The notes beneath the pieces were generated by a model. That model was not told where the DNA came from, made no database searches, and saw only the letters and a program-made list of their open reading frames with translations. DNA of 59,343 nucleotides from DATLSM01 sp049585815 (GTDB taxonomy: Bacteria; Actinomycetota; Thermoleophilia; Solirubrobacterales; 70-9): the NCBI GenBank assembly GCA_049585815.1, contig JBAVAR010000167.1, positions 1 to 59,343 of the forward strand, written 5' to 3'. This document shows positions 26,053 through 34,595 of this stretch, piece after piece (positions within the stretch are counted from its first letter, which is position 1; the number at the start of each line of letters is the position of its first letter). The translations under genes were made by a program, and so were the position numbers.

Positions 26053-27228
26053 ATGCGAGTTTTGATCCTCGGAGGCGATGGCTACCTGGGTTGGCCGACC
26101 GCCCTCAGGTTCTCTGCCCGCGGGCACGAGGTCGCCGTCATCGACAACTTCGTCCGGCGTCGCTGGGTGGAGGGGGTCGGAAGCGATTCGCTGACGCCGA
26201 TCCTCGACCTCGAGCCTCGCATCGATGCCTGGGCGGAGGTCTCAGGAAACTCGATCAGAAGCTACGTCGGCTCTGCGCAGGATGGCGACTTCCTCGATCA
26301 GGTTGTCTCTGAGACCCGTCCTGAGACGGTGATCCACTATGGTCAACAGGCCTCTGCCCCCTACTCGATGGCCTCACGGGAGCAGGCGGTCGAGACTCAG
26401 TACGGCAACACGATCGGAAACCTCAACCTGCTGTTTGCGATCCGCGACCACGTCCCCGATTGCCACCTGGTCAAGCTCGGCACGATGGGCGAGTACGGGC
26501 AGCCCAACATCGACATCGAGGAGGGCTACATCCGGATCGAGCACAAGGGGCGCAGCGACACGCTGCCGTTTCCGAAGCTGCCGGCCTCCCTCTATCACTG
26601 CTCCAAGGTCCATGACTCGACCAACATCCACTTCGCCTGTCGCACCTGGGGCCTGCGCGCAACAGATCTAAATCAGGGCGTCGTCTATGGGATAGAGACG
26701 GAGGAGACCGCCGCTGATGAGCGGCTCATCACCCGTTTTGACTATGACGAGGTCTTCGGCACGGTGCTCAACCGCTTCTGCCTGCAGGCGGTGATCGGCC
26801 ACCCGCTCACCGTCTATGGCTCGGGTGGGCAGACGCGTGGCTTTCTCAATATTCGCGACACGATTCGGTGTGTAGAGCTGGCCTCGCTGAACCCGGCCGA
26901 ACCGGGAGAGTTCCGCGTCTTCAATCAGTTCACCGAGCAGTTCTCGGTGCTCGACCTTGCCCAACTGGTCCGTTACTGCGCCGGGCACCTGGGCTACTCG
27001 GTGGAGATCCAGCACTGCGACAACCCCCGGGTGGAGAAAGAAGAGCACTACTACAACGCGATCCACACCAAGCTGCTTGGCCTCGGCCTCGAGCCGACGC
27101 TGCTCGGTGAGGAGCTGGTCGAGTCGATGATCCACGCGATCGAGCGCCACAAGGGACGCGTGATCGAGGCGCACATCGATCCGCGCACACGCTGGAACCC
27201 GGCCAAATCCCCTGCTGGCCGCGCATAG
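26053..27228 (+). CDS. sqdB: UDP-sulfoquinovose synthase homologue (SQD1/Agl3-like)
   Basis: NAD-dependent short-chain dehydrogenase/epimerase that converts UDP-glucose and sulfite to UDP-sulfoquinovose in characterised relatives. Seen: GGDGYLGWPTAL (residues 7-18), VRRRWVEGVGSDSLTPI, SAPYSM, LVKLGTMGEYGQPNIDIEEG with T144, SLYHCSKVHDSTNIHF with the YxxxK pair Y181/K185, RATDLNQGVVYGIET and HPLTVYGSGGQTRGFLNIRDT. These match plant SQD1 motif for motif, with catalytic numbering offset by one. 391 residues. No sulfolipid glycosyltransferase of the SqdX/SQD2 type is adjacent; the divergent glycosyltransferase operon may use the product in a glycan. Family is firm, the exact product likely. Confidence 0.88.
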   Translation: MRVLILGGDGYLGWPTALRFSARGHEVAVIDNFVRRRWVEGVGSDSLTPILDLEPRIDAWAEVSGNSIRSYVGSAQDGDFLDQVVSETRPETVIHYGQQASAPYSMASREQAVETQYGNTIGNLNLLFAIRDHVPDCHLVKLGTMGEYGQPNIDIEEGYIRIEHKGRSDTLPFPKLPASLYHCSKVHDSTNIHFACRTWGLRATDLNQGVVYGIETEETAADERLITRFDYDEVFGTVLNRFCLQAVIGHPLTVYGSGGQTRGFLNIRDTIRCVELASLNPAEPGEFRVFNQFTEQFSVLDLAQLVRYCAGHLGYSVEIQHCDNPRVEKEEHYYNAIHTKLLGLGLEPTLLGEELVESMIHAIERHKGRVIEAHIDPRTRWNPAKSPAGRA

Positions 27229-27253
27229 GCCCACTGGTACCATCGCCAGTCCG

Positions 27254-28951
27254 ATGAGAGCCGCGGACGCGCTGATGGAATCGCTCAAGGCCGAGGGTGT
27301 CGAGCACATCTTCGGGATCCCCGGCGGGGCAAATCTGCCCACCTACGACGCGCTCGTTGACGCCGACCTCCGCCACATCCAGGTCCGCCACGAGCAGGGT
27401 GGTGGCCACGCCGCCGAGGGGTACGCGAAGGCCTCCGGTCGGGTCGGGGTGGCGTTCGCAACCTCGGGCCCCGGGGCGACCAACCTGGTCACCGCAATCG
27501 CCGACGCGATGATGGACTCGGTGCCGACCGTCTTTGTCACCGGCCAGGTGCGGACCGAGCTGATCGGCACCGATGGCTTCCAGGAGGCCGACATCCTCGG
27601 CGCGACCCTGCCGTTTGTGAAGCACTCTTTCCAGGTCACCGATCCACGCCAGATCCCCGAGTATGTGCACGAGGCCTTCCACATCGCCTCGACCGGGCGT
27701 CCGGGGCCGGTCCTGATCGACATCCCCCAGGATCTCTCGCGTGCCGAGATCGAGTATGAGCCGCGCACCGAGCCGGTCGAGCTGCCCGGCTACCGGCCCT
27801 CAACCGCGGGCAATATCAAACAGATCCGGATCGCCGCCAAGGCGCTGGCCAATGCTCGCCGACCAATCCTCTACACCGGCGGGGGCGTGATCAACGCCAA
27901 CGCCTCGGGGGAGCTGCGCGAGCTGGCCGCCTCTGACCGCTTCCCGGTGACCTCAACCCTGATGGGGCTCGGGGCCTTTCCCGCCTCAGGCGAGCAGTGG
28001 CTTGGGATGCTGGGCATGCATGGGACCGTGACCGCGAATTGGGCGATGGATAACGCCGACCTGATCGTCGCAATCGGTGCCCGCTTCGATGACCGCATCA
28101 CCGGCAAGCTCGCCGCGTTCGCCCCCCACGCCAAATTCATCCACATCGACATCGACCCCGCCGAGATCTCCAAGAACGTACCGGCCCATATCCCGATCGT
28201 CGGCGACGTCAAGCAGGTGCTGCCGAAGCTGACCCGCGAGTACGGGGCGCTGCAGACCGACCCCTCGCGGATCGATGCGTGGTGGAAGCAGCTCAATGCC
28301 TGGCAGGAGGAGCACCCGCTGCACTATGAGCCCGGCGAGGACGGTGAGATCAAGCCGCAGTTCATGATCGAGGCGATGTGGCGGGTGACGCAGGGCGATG
28401 CGATCATCACCTCCGACGTCGGCCAGCACCAGATGTGGGCCGCTCAGTACTACGGCTTCGATCAGCCGCGGCGCTGGATCAACTCCGGAGGTCTGGGGAC
28501 GATGGGCTTCGGGTTACCGGCGGCGGTGGGTGCCAAGGTCGCCTGTCCGGATGAGACGGTCGTTTGCCTCGCTGGCGACGGCAGCCTGATCATGAACAGC
28601 CAGGAGCTGGCGACCTGCGTCGCCGAAAAGATCCCGGTCAAGATCTTCCTGATGAACAACGGCTACATGGGCATGGTTCGCCAGTGGCAGGAGCTGTTCT
28701 GGGATCGCCGCTACAGCTCGGTGGAGATGGGGTCGAGCCCGGACTGGGTGAAGCTTGCGGAGGCATTCGGAGCGACCGGGATGCGCTGCTCTGAGGCGGC
28801 CGATCTGGAGGGGATGATGACCGCTGCGCTGGAGGCCGAGGGGCCGGTCCTGCTCGACGTGCGGGTCGCCCAGGAGGAGAACTGCTACCCGATGATCCCG
28901 CCGGGCGCGGCCGCCCGGGACATGGTCGAGGCGCCGAGGGCGGTGCGCTGA
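27254..28951 (+). CDS. ilvB: Acetolactate synthase large subunit
   Basis: ThDP enzyme for the first common step of valine, leucine and isoleucine synthesis. The 565-residue protein shows GIPGGANLPTYDAL, the catalytic Glu region RHEQGGGHAAEGYAKASG, GPGATNLVTAIADAMMDSVP, and the ThDP-binding GDGSLIMNSQELATCVAEKIPVKIFLMNN split by Mg-binding Asp and Asn. The ATG at 27254 lies 10 nt after TACCAT (27238-27243), so the leader is at most a few nt. The stop overlaps the ilvN start (TGATG). menF follows ilvN with an overlap, so ilvB, ilvN and menF form one unit. Confidence 0.96.
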   Translation: MRAADALMESLKAEGVEHIFGIPGGANLPTYDALVDADLRHIQVRHEQGGGHAAEGYAKASGRVGVAFATSGPGATNLVTAIADAMMDSVPTVFVTGQVRTELIGTDGFQEADILGATLPFVKHSFQVTDPRQIPEYVHEAFHIASTGRPGPVLIDIPQDLSRAEIEYEPRTEPVELPGYRPSTAGNIKQIRIAAKALANARRPILYTGGGVINANASGELRELAASDRFPVTSTLMGLGAFPASGEQWLGMLGMHGTVTANWAMDNADLIVAIGARFDDRITGKLAAFAPHAKFIHIDIDPAEISKNVPAHIPIVGDVKQVLPKLTREYGALQTDPSRIDAWWKQLNAWQEEHPLHYEPGEDGEIKPQFMIEAMWRVTQGDAIITSDVGQHQMWAAQYYGFDQPRRWINSGGLGTMGFGLPAAVGAKVACPDETVVCLAGDGSLIMNSQELATCVAEKIPVKIFLMNNGYMGMVRQWQELFWDRRYSSVEMGSSPDWVKLAEAFGATGMRCSEAADLEGMMTAALEAEGPVLLDVRVAQEENCYPMIPPGAAARDMVEAPRAVR

Positions 28952-29496
28952 TGGAGGCGGGCACACCGCAGCTGGTCAAGCTGGAGGACCTGCACGTGCC
29001 GGGTCAGCTGAGCGGACGCAAGCACATCCTCTCGATCCTGGTCGAGAACAAGCCCGGCGTACTGGCGCGGATAGCTGGCCTGTTCTCGCGTCGCGGCTTC
29101 AATATCGACACCCTCGCGGTGGGGCCGACCGACGATCCCAGCGTCTCGCGGGTAACGCTCACCCTCGACGGGGCCGTTCACCCGATCGACCAGGTGACCA
29201 AGCAGTTACACAAGCTGGTCAACGTGCTGAAAATCCGCGACATGGAGCCAGAGGAGACCGTCGCCCGCGAGATGGCGATGTTCAAAGTCTCCGCGGCGGT
29301 CGAGAACCGCGCCGAGATCATCCAGTTTGCGGAGATCTTCCGCGCCAAGATCGTCGACGTCTCGCGCCGAGCGATGACGATCGAGGTGACCGGGTCGGCC
29401 GAAAAGATCGAGGCGTTCGAGCGGATGGTGAGGCCCCACGGGTTGATCGAGATGGTTCGCACCGGCGAGATCGCAATTGCTCGCGGCGCTGACTGA
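28951..29496 (+). CDS. ilvN: Acetolactate synthase small (regulatory) subunit
   Basis: Regulatory partner of IlvB; its ACT domain binds valine for feedback inhibition in known enzymes. Residues about 25-100 form the ACT domain (HILSILVENKPGVLARIAGLFSRRGFNIDTLAVG), followed by the conserved C-terminal domain (EIIQFAEIFRAKIVDVSRRAMTIEVTG). 181 residues, slightly longer than usual because of a 25-residue N-terminal tail. Start overlaps ilvB; its 3' end overlaps menF by 20 nt. Confidence 0.95.
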   Translation: MEAGTPQLVKLEDLHVPGQLSGRKHILSILVENKPGVLARIAGLFSRRGFNIDTLAVGPTDDPSVSRVTLTLDGAVHPIDQVTKQLHKLVNVLKIRDMEPEETVAREMAMFKVSAAVENRAEIIQFAEIFRAKIVDVSRRAMTIEVTGSAEKIEAFERMVRPHGLIEMVRTGEIAIARGAD

Positions 29497-30868
29497 GACA
29501 GCCCTACGCGAGGCGATCGACCGCGCTCTCTCGCGGGAAAGGAGAACGGTCCTCAGCGTCACGGTTGCGGTTGAGGGGGTCGACCCCTGTGCCGCTGTGT
29601 TCGCTTCCAGGCTTGCCTCCGATCGCTGGTTCTGCTGGGCCCAACCTGACCGCGGCTTTGCCCTGGCGGCGCTTGGGGTCGCCCATGAGGCGACGTCCCG
29701 CGGGGATGATCGCTTTGGCGAGGTGGCCGCCGAGTGCCTTGGTTTGGTCAGGGATGCCCTGGTCGAGGAGCCGAGTCGGCTGCCGGCTGGCGCCGGCGCG
29801 GTCTGGGTTGGCGGTTTCGCCTTTGACCCGGATGGCGGCGCATCCTCGCCCTGGTCTTCGTTCGCGCCAGGTTCAATGATCCTGCCCGAGCTTTCGCTCT
29901 GCCGCGCTGAAGAGCAGACCTTCCTGACCCTGAACGCCGTCCTTGACCCCGGCGCGGATGCCGCGGCAAAGACCGCGGCGTTGCAGGTGCGGCTGGCGGG
30001 ATTGCGCACCCGGCCCCTGCCTTTGCTCGACCCCCATCCGACCTCCCATGCGGAGATCCGCAGCGTGCGGACGCCGGGTGAGTTCGAGGGAGCGGTTGGC
30101 GCGGCCACCGAACGGATCGAGGCGGGGGGGATGCGCAAGGTCGTCCTCGCCCGCGAGGTGATTGCCAGGGCGGCCGCGGCGCACGACCCGGCGGCGCTCT
30201 TCGGCGCCCTCCGCGAGCAGTTCCCCTCCTGCTTTTGCTTTTGCTGCGGCACCCCGGAGGCGGCCTTTCTTGGCGCCAGCCCGGAGCTGCTTGTGCGGCG
30301 GGCGGGGGCGGGCGCCTCCACGGTCGCCCTCGCCGGTTCGACCCGGCGCAGCTCTGACCCCGCCGTCGATGACCACCTCGGCGAGCAGCTGCTGCGCAGC
30401 GACAAGAACCGACGCGAGCAACGGATCGTCTCCGAGCGGATCGTGCGCGCCCTGCGCCCACATGCGGTCTGGGTCGAGGCTGCGGCAGAGCCGGAGATCG
30501 TCAAGGTGGCGAATATCCAGCACCTCGCGACCCCCGTGATCGCCCAGCTCGCCGAGCCGCACTCGGCGATCGAGCTGGCGGGGCTGCTGCACCCGACTCC
30601 GGCCGTGGGCGGTGAGCCCTGGCCGGCCGCCGCCGCTGCGATCGCTGAGCTGGAGCGGATGGACCGCGGCTGGTACGCCGGCCCGGTGGGCTGGATGGAC
30701 CGGACCGAGGACGGCGAGTTCTGCGTCGCCCTACGCAGCGCCCTGCTGCGTGACCGGGAAGCCCACCTCTACGCCGGGGTCGGCGTCGTCGCCGGTTCTG
30801 AGCCGGCCGCGGAGTTGGCGGAGACAGAGATCAAGCTCGATGCACTGCTTCCCCTACTGAGCGACTGA
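29477..30868 (+). CDS. menF: Isochorismate synthase
   Basis: Chorismate-binding enzyme that converts chorismate to isochorismate for menaquinone. C-terminal signature motifs are present: MRKVVLAREVIAR, FCFCCGTPEAAFLGASPELLVRR, LAGSTRRSS, LLHPTPAVGGEP and GWYAGPVGWMD; the N-terminal half is less conserved, as usual. 463 residues. The start is uncertain: TTG 29477 lies inside ilvN and CTG 29489 is also in frame. Either way it overlaps ilvN and should be translated with acetolactate synthase. The 3' end overlaps convergent menD by 38 nt. The menD, C, A, B and E genes next door support MenF over salicylate or enterobactin synthases. Confidence 0.92.
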   Translation: MLAALTETALREAIDRALSRERRTVLSVTVAVEGVDPCAAVFASRLASDRWFCWAQPDRGFALAALGVAHEATSRGDDRFGEVAAECLGLVRDALVEEPSRLPAGAGAVWVGGFAFDPDGGASSPWSSFAPGSMILPELSLCRAEEQTFLTLNAVLDPGADAAAKTAALQVRLAGLRTRPLPLLDPHPTSHAEIRSVRTPGEFEGAVGAATERIEAGGMRKVVLAREVIARAAAAHDPAALFGALREQFPSCFCFCCGTPEAAFLGASPELLVRRAGAGASTVALAGSTRRSSDPAVDDHLGEQLLRSDKNRREQRIVSERIVRALRPHAVWVEAAAEPEIVKVANIQHLATPVIAQLAEPHSAIELAGLLHPTPAVGGEPWPAAAAAIAELERMDRGWYAGPVGWMDRTEDGEFCVALRSALLRDREAHLYAGVGVVAGSEPAAELAETEIKLDALLPLLSD

Positions 30869-32579
30869 GCCGCCGGTGAAGCTCAACGTTTGCTTGGCGG
30901 TCGGTCCTGACCTCGATCAGGCCGGTGCCCCCGGCGAAGGCGTCGGAGAGCTCTGCAAGGGAGTCAAGGCGGTGGTGGGGAAGGTCAAACAGGGCGGCGG
31001 CCTTGGCTGTGTCAACGCCGCGCGGGGTGCCCAGTAGGGCCTCGAACTCCTCGCTCGCCAGAGCCTTCTTTTGGGGGAGAAAGTGAAAGATGCCGCCGCC
31101 GTCGTTGTCGATGACGACGATGCGAACAAACGTGGAGACCGCGCGCACGGAGGCCAGGGCGCCGAGGTCGTGGAGGAGGCCCAGGTCGCCGGTGATGATC
31201 GTGGTCGGCCGTCCGGTCGCGTGCGCCGCGCCGATTCCCGAGGAGAGGAGGCCGTCGATCCCATTGGCGCCACGGTTGCAAAGAAAGGTGACGTCGGTCG
31301 CGGTCGCGGCCAGGAAGGCCTCCTGGTCGCGGATCGGCATGCTTGACCCGGTGTAGATGAGGTCACTGTCGCGATAGGTGCGCCCCAGGGCGCGGTGAAG
31401 GCCGGGCTCGCTGGGGAAATCGAGGCCCTCCAGTGCGACCTCGATCGCCGCGTGGGCCGCGCGCTCGGCGTCAAGCCAGGCGCTTGGCAGGTCGCGTTCC
31501 TCTTCGCCAAGCCTCGCGACCCACCCCGACGCCAGCTCGGTCGGGTCGGCACGAAGGATCGCGGCGGCCCTCCCGGTCGGCTCATTCCAGCCTCCGTAGG
31601 GGTCGACGACGATCTGATCGGCCCCGGACCCGGCGAGCCAGCCACGCAGAGGCTTGCTGGTCGGCATCTCACCAAAGCGGAGCACGAGGTCCGGCCGCAC
31701 CCGATCGGCGAAGGCCCGATCGCGCAGCAGCAGATCGTAAGTCGAGACCACGTGGGAACGATCGTGTGGCCCGCAGCGAAGCTGGGAGGTCGGCTCGGCG
31801 AGGATCGGGTAGCCGCAGACCCGAGCGAGGTGGGCGAGGGGCCCGCGCAGTTCCGGGTCGAGCTGGCGGCCCGCGATGATCACCCCGCGGCGGGCGCTAC
31901 CGATGTGTTTCGCCACCTCCTCGAGGAGGAACTCGGAGGGCTCCAGATCGAGCGGGGTCGCCGCGGTCAGGGGCCGCGGATCGCGCCCTTCCAGTCCCAA
32001 CGGGTCTGTCGCGCTGACCGCCCCCTTGACCGGGATCGGCGCGAGCGGCTCGCGCCAGGGAAGGTTGAGATGGACCGGCCCCGGCCGAGCTGCTCCGCGG
32101 GCGGCGGCGAGAGCCCGGCAGGCGACCGAGCGGTAGTGCAGCAGCCCCTCATCGTCGGCGTCGTGGGTGCCGACTTCGCAAAACCAGCGGACCGCAGACC
32201 CAAACAGCTTCACTTGGTCAATCGTCTGCCCGGCGCCGATCCCCCGCAGCTCCGGTGGACGGTCGGCGGTCAGGGCGATCAGGGGGACCGCGGACTCATC
32301 CGCCTCACAGATTGCGGGGTGGAGGTTCGCGGCCGCGGTCCCGGAAGTGCAGAGGATCCCCACCGGGGTTCCCGTCGACTGCGCCGCCCCGAGGGCGAAG
32401 AACGCAGCGGAGCGCTCGTCGAGGATCACGGTCACGTCGATCGCGGGCTGGCGCCAGAGCGCAACCGCCAGCGGGGTTGAGCGGGACCCGGGGGAGAGGA
32501 CCACGTGGTTCAGCCCGCCCCGCGCCAGCTCCTCGGTGAAGGCGGAGGCCAGGGCTGTGTTGGCGTTCGTCAGGTCCAC
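30831..32579 (-). CDS. menD: 2-succinyl-5-enolpyruvyl-6-hydroxy-3-cyclohexene-1-carboxylate synthase
   Basis: ThDP enzyme that adds a succinyl-semialdehyde unit from 2-oxoglutarate to isochorismate. The 582-residue protein shows LSPGSRSTPLAVAL near the N-terminus, the catalytic Glu region LDERSAAFFALGAAQSTG, LTADRPPELRGIGAGQTIDQ, and ThDP/Mg binding ITGDLGLLHDLGAL followed by VIDNDGGGIFHFLPQ. Length is normal. It starts at GTG 32579, 9 nt after TAGGGT on the minus strand, a box that contains the menC stop codon. It is the last gene of menB-menA-menC-menD. Confidence 0.95.
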   Translation of the reverse strand: MDLTNANTALASAFTEELARGGLNHVVLSPGSRSTPLAVALWRQPAIDVTVILDERSAAFFALGAAQSTGTPVGILCTSGTAAANLHPAICEADESAVPLIALTADRPPELRGIGAGQTIDQVKLFGSAVRWFCEVGTHDADDEGLLHYRSVACRALAAARGAARPGPVHLNLPWREPLAPIPVKGAVSATDPLGLEGRDPRPLTAATPLDLEPSEFLLEEVAKHIGSARRGVIIAGRQLDPELRGPLAHLARVCGYPILAEPTSQLRCGPHDRSHVVSTYDLLLRDRAFADRVRPDLVLRFGEMPTSKPLRGWLAGSGADQIVVDPYGGWNEPTGRAAAILRADPTELASGWVARLGEEERDLPSAWLDAERAAHAAIEVALEGLDFPSEPGLHRALGRTYRDSDLIYTGSSMPIRDQEAFLAATATDVTFLCNRGANGIDGLLSSGIGAAHATGRPTTIITGDLGLLHDLGALASVRAVSTFVRIVVIDNDGGGIFHFLPQKKALASEEFEALLGTPRGVDTAKAAALFDLPHHRLDSLAELSDAFAGGTGLIEVRTDRQANVELHRRLSRSVGEAVHRA

Positions 32580-32591
32580 GATCGGCTGACC

Positions 32592-33656
32592 CTAGATGCG
32601 GTGGGCCTCGAGTGCCGCCTCGTCGATCTCCACCCCCAGCCCGGGCCCATCCGGTAGGTGGAGCAGCCCGTCATGCAGCTCGCACTCGACCGCGGCGATG
32701 GTCGTGGCGAAGAGGCGTTGGGTGGCCAGGCCGTGGGCGAGGTCAAGCGACCCGCCGCCCGGTTGCTCGCCTATGGTCTGGGCGACCTGGGCGGCGGCCG
32801 CGATGCCGACCGCTCCATCGAGCGCGCTGGAGATATAGGTGGGGAGGACCTCTGCGATCTCGATTGCTGGGCCCGGACCGCCCACCTTGGAGAGCTTGAC
32901 GCCGGTCATATCGCAGGCGGCGATCAAGACGGCCCGCTCGGCGTCGGCGCAGCTGACGACGCTCTCATCGCAGGCGATCGGGATCTCGGTCGCGGCTGTC
33001 ACCGCGGCGCACCCGTCCAGCGTCGCGACCGGCTGCTCCGCCAGCTCTACGTCAAACGGCTCCAACGCGATCAGCGTGCGTTTCGCCGTATCCACGTCCC
33101 ATGAGCCGTTGGCATCCACCCTGATGCGGGCCTCCGCTCCGAGGGCCTGGCGCACCGCGCGCACCTGCGCGACGTCATCGCCGCCACCCAGCTTTAGCTT
33201 GAAGGACGTGAACCCGTCCTCAGCCCAACTCATCGCATCCAAGGCGACCGCTGCCGGCTCGCCGGCGATCAGCGTCGCATTGCAGCGAACCGGCTCTGTG
33301 GTGGCCAGCGTGGTGGTGGTTTCCGCGGCGGCGCGCCTCCCCCTCAGGTCCATCAGCGCGGTGAGCGCCGCGCAGCGGGCAGGAGGAGAGAGCGCGGTCG
33401 CCTCGTCGGTGAGCGCTGCCTCGTCGATGACCTCGCGCTCGCCGAGCTCTTCCAGCTCCTTGACAACCTGGGCCAGCCCCGTCCCGCCCCGCAGCGAGAG
33501 TGGCACGGCTTCGCCGAGGCCGACCAGACCGTCCACCGAGCGCAGGCGCAGGAGCACTGTCTCGCGGCGATCCAGTCGTCCCCGCGCCGTCACGTAGGGC
33601 TTCCGAAAGGGGAGGGCGTAGGGGATAACGTCGACCGAGGCGATCCTCACCCGCAC
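32592..33656 (-). CDS. menC: o-Succinylbenzoate synthase (enolase superfamily)
   Basis: Dehydrates SHCHC to o-succinylbenzoate. Enolase-superfamily active-site residues are visible: the KxK motif in SFKLKLGGG, Asp in VDANGSWD, Glu in ELAEQPV, Asp in IACDESV and Lys in GVKLSKVGG. 354 residues. The family includes dipeptide epimerases and N-succinylamino acid racemases, so the call depends on context: menA and menB lie upstream and menD downstream, all on the same strand. Start GTG 33656 is the longest; GTG 33650 (VRIASVDVIPYALPF) is equally possible. Confidence 0.9.
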   Translation of the reverse strand: MRVRIASVDVIPYALPFRKPYVTARGRLDRRETVLLRLRSVDGLVGLGEAVPLSLRGGTGLAQVVKELEELGEREVIDEAALTDEATALSPPARCAALTALMDLRGRRAAAETTTTLATTEPVRCNATLIAGEPAAVALDAMSWAEDGFTSFKLKLGGGDDVAQVRAVRQALGAEARIRVDANGSWDVDTAKRTLIALEPFDVELAEQPVATLDGCAAVTAATEIPIACDESVVSCADAERAVLIAACDMTGVKLSKVGGPGPAIEIAEVLPTYISSALDGAVGIAAAAQVAQTIGEQPGGGSLDLAHGLATQRLFATTIAAVECELHDGLLHLPDGPGLGVEIDEAALEAHRI

Positions 33657-33713
33657 AGCATGACATCGCTGGAGCGCCCCTCTCCGCTCTTCGCCGATCG
33701 TCCCGGGTGCGGT

Positions 33714-34595
33714 TCAGGCGGAGAGGACGAGCGCCACCGAGACAAGCAGGCTGAAGGCGGCGAGCACAGCCCCGGTCCCCGCCAACGCCCTGTTCAGCGA
33801 GGGGCCGTCGGTGCGGTTTGACATCGCCCGCAGGGGGCCGATCGCCAGCGGTAGCCCGAGCAGCCCGATCAGCGGCAGAGCTCCCGCTTCGGCGCCGGCT
33901 AGGGCAATCGGCAGCACGAGGAAGGCGCCCAGTACGAGCAGCCGGTAGAGCATCACCGCGTTTGAGCGACCCATGCGGACCGCCAGGGTCATCTTCCCGG
34001 CCCTGCGATCGGTCTCCAGGTCCCGCACATTGTTGACCACGAGGATCGCGGTGGCGAGGAAACCGACCGAGATCGAGAGCCCGAGCGGCAGCGCACCGAG
34101 CTGCTCCACCTGCACGTAGTAGGACCCATTGACCGCGACAACTCCGAAGAAGAGGAAGACGAAGACCTCGCCCAGCCCGGCATACCCGTAGGGCCGCGGA
34201 CCGCCCGTGTAAAGGACACCGGCGGCGATCGATAAAGCCCCGATCAACAGGATCACGATCCCCGCGACGACGGCCAGATAGATACCGCAGGCGACGGCGA
34301 CGGCAAATGCCACCCAGGTCGCCGTCAGCACCCGCCGCGGGGTGACCATCCCGGCAGAGGTGACCCGCACCGGGCCGAGCCGATCGGCGCTATCGGCACC
34401 GCGGCGGGCGTCGGAATAGTCGTTTGCCAGGTTGGTCCCGACCTGGATGAAGACGCTGCCGATCAGGGCGGCGAGAAACGCCCCGACCCGCGGCAGTCGC
34501 CCCGCCCACTGGATCGCCGCCGCCGTCCCGACCAGCACCGGTGCGACCGCGGCTGGCAGCGTCCGCGGCCGCGCCGCCATCAGCCAGATCCTCAT
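33714..34595 (-). CDS. menA: 1,4-dihydroxy-2-naphthoate polyprenyltransferase
   Basis: UbiA-family membrane enzyme that attaches the isoprenoid tail to 1,4-dihydroxy-2-naphthoate, giving demethylmenaquinone. Prenyl-diphosphate/Mg motifs are seen: NLANDYSDARRGAD (about residue 57) and VNNVRDLETDRRAGK (about residue 187). Eight or nine hydrophobic segments cover the 293 residues. The ATG at 34595 overlaps the menB stop by 4 nt (ATGA), so both are translated together. Confidence 0.95.
   Translation of the reverse strand: MRIWLMAARPRTLPAAVAPVLVGTAAAIQWAGRLPRVGAFLAALIGSVFIQVGTNLANDYSDARRGADSADRLGPVRVTSAGMVTPRRVLTATWVAFAVAVACGIYLAVVAGIVILLIGALSIAAGVLYTGGPRPYGYAGLGEVFVFLFFGVVAVNGSYYVQVEQLGALPLGLSISVGFLATAILVVNNVRDLETDRRAGKMTLAVRMGRSNAVMLYRLLVLGAFLVLPIALAGAEAGALPLIGLLGLPLAIGPLRAMSNRTDGPSLNRALAGTGAVLAAFSLLVSVALVLSA

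Noticed and set aside
31395..32480. Plus-strand open frame of 361 codons opposite menD
   Set aside because: Runs wholly antisense to menD, which has full ThDP-enzyme motifs.
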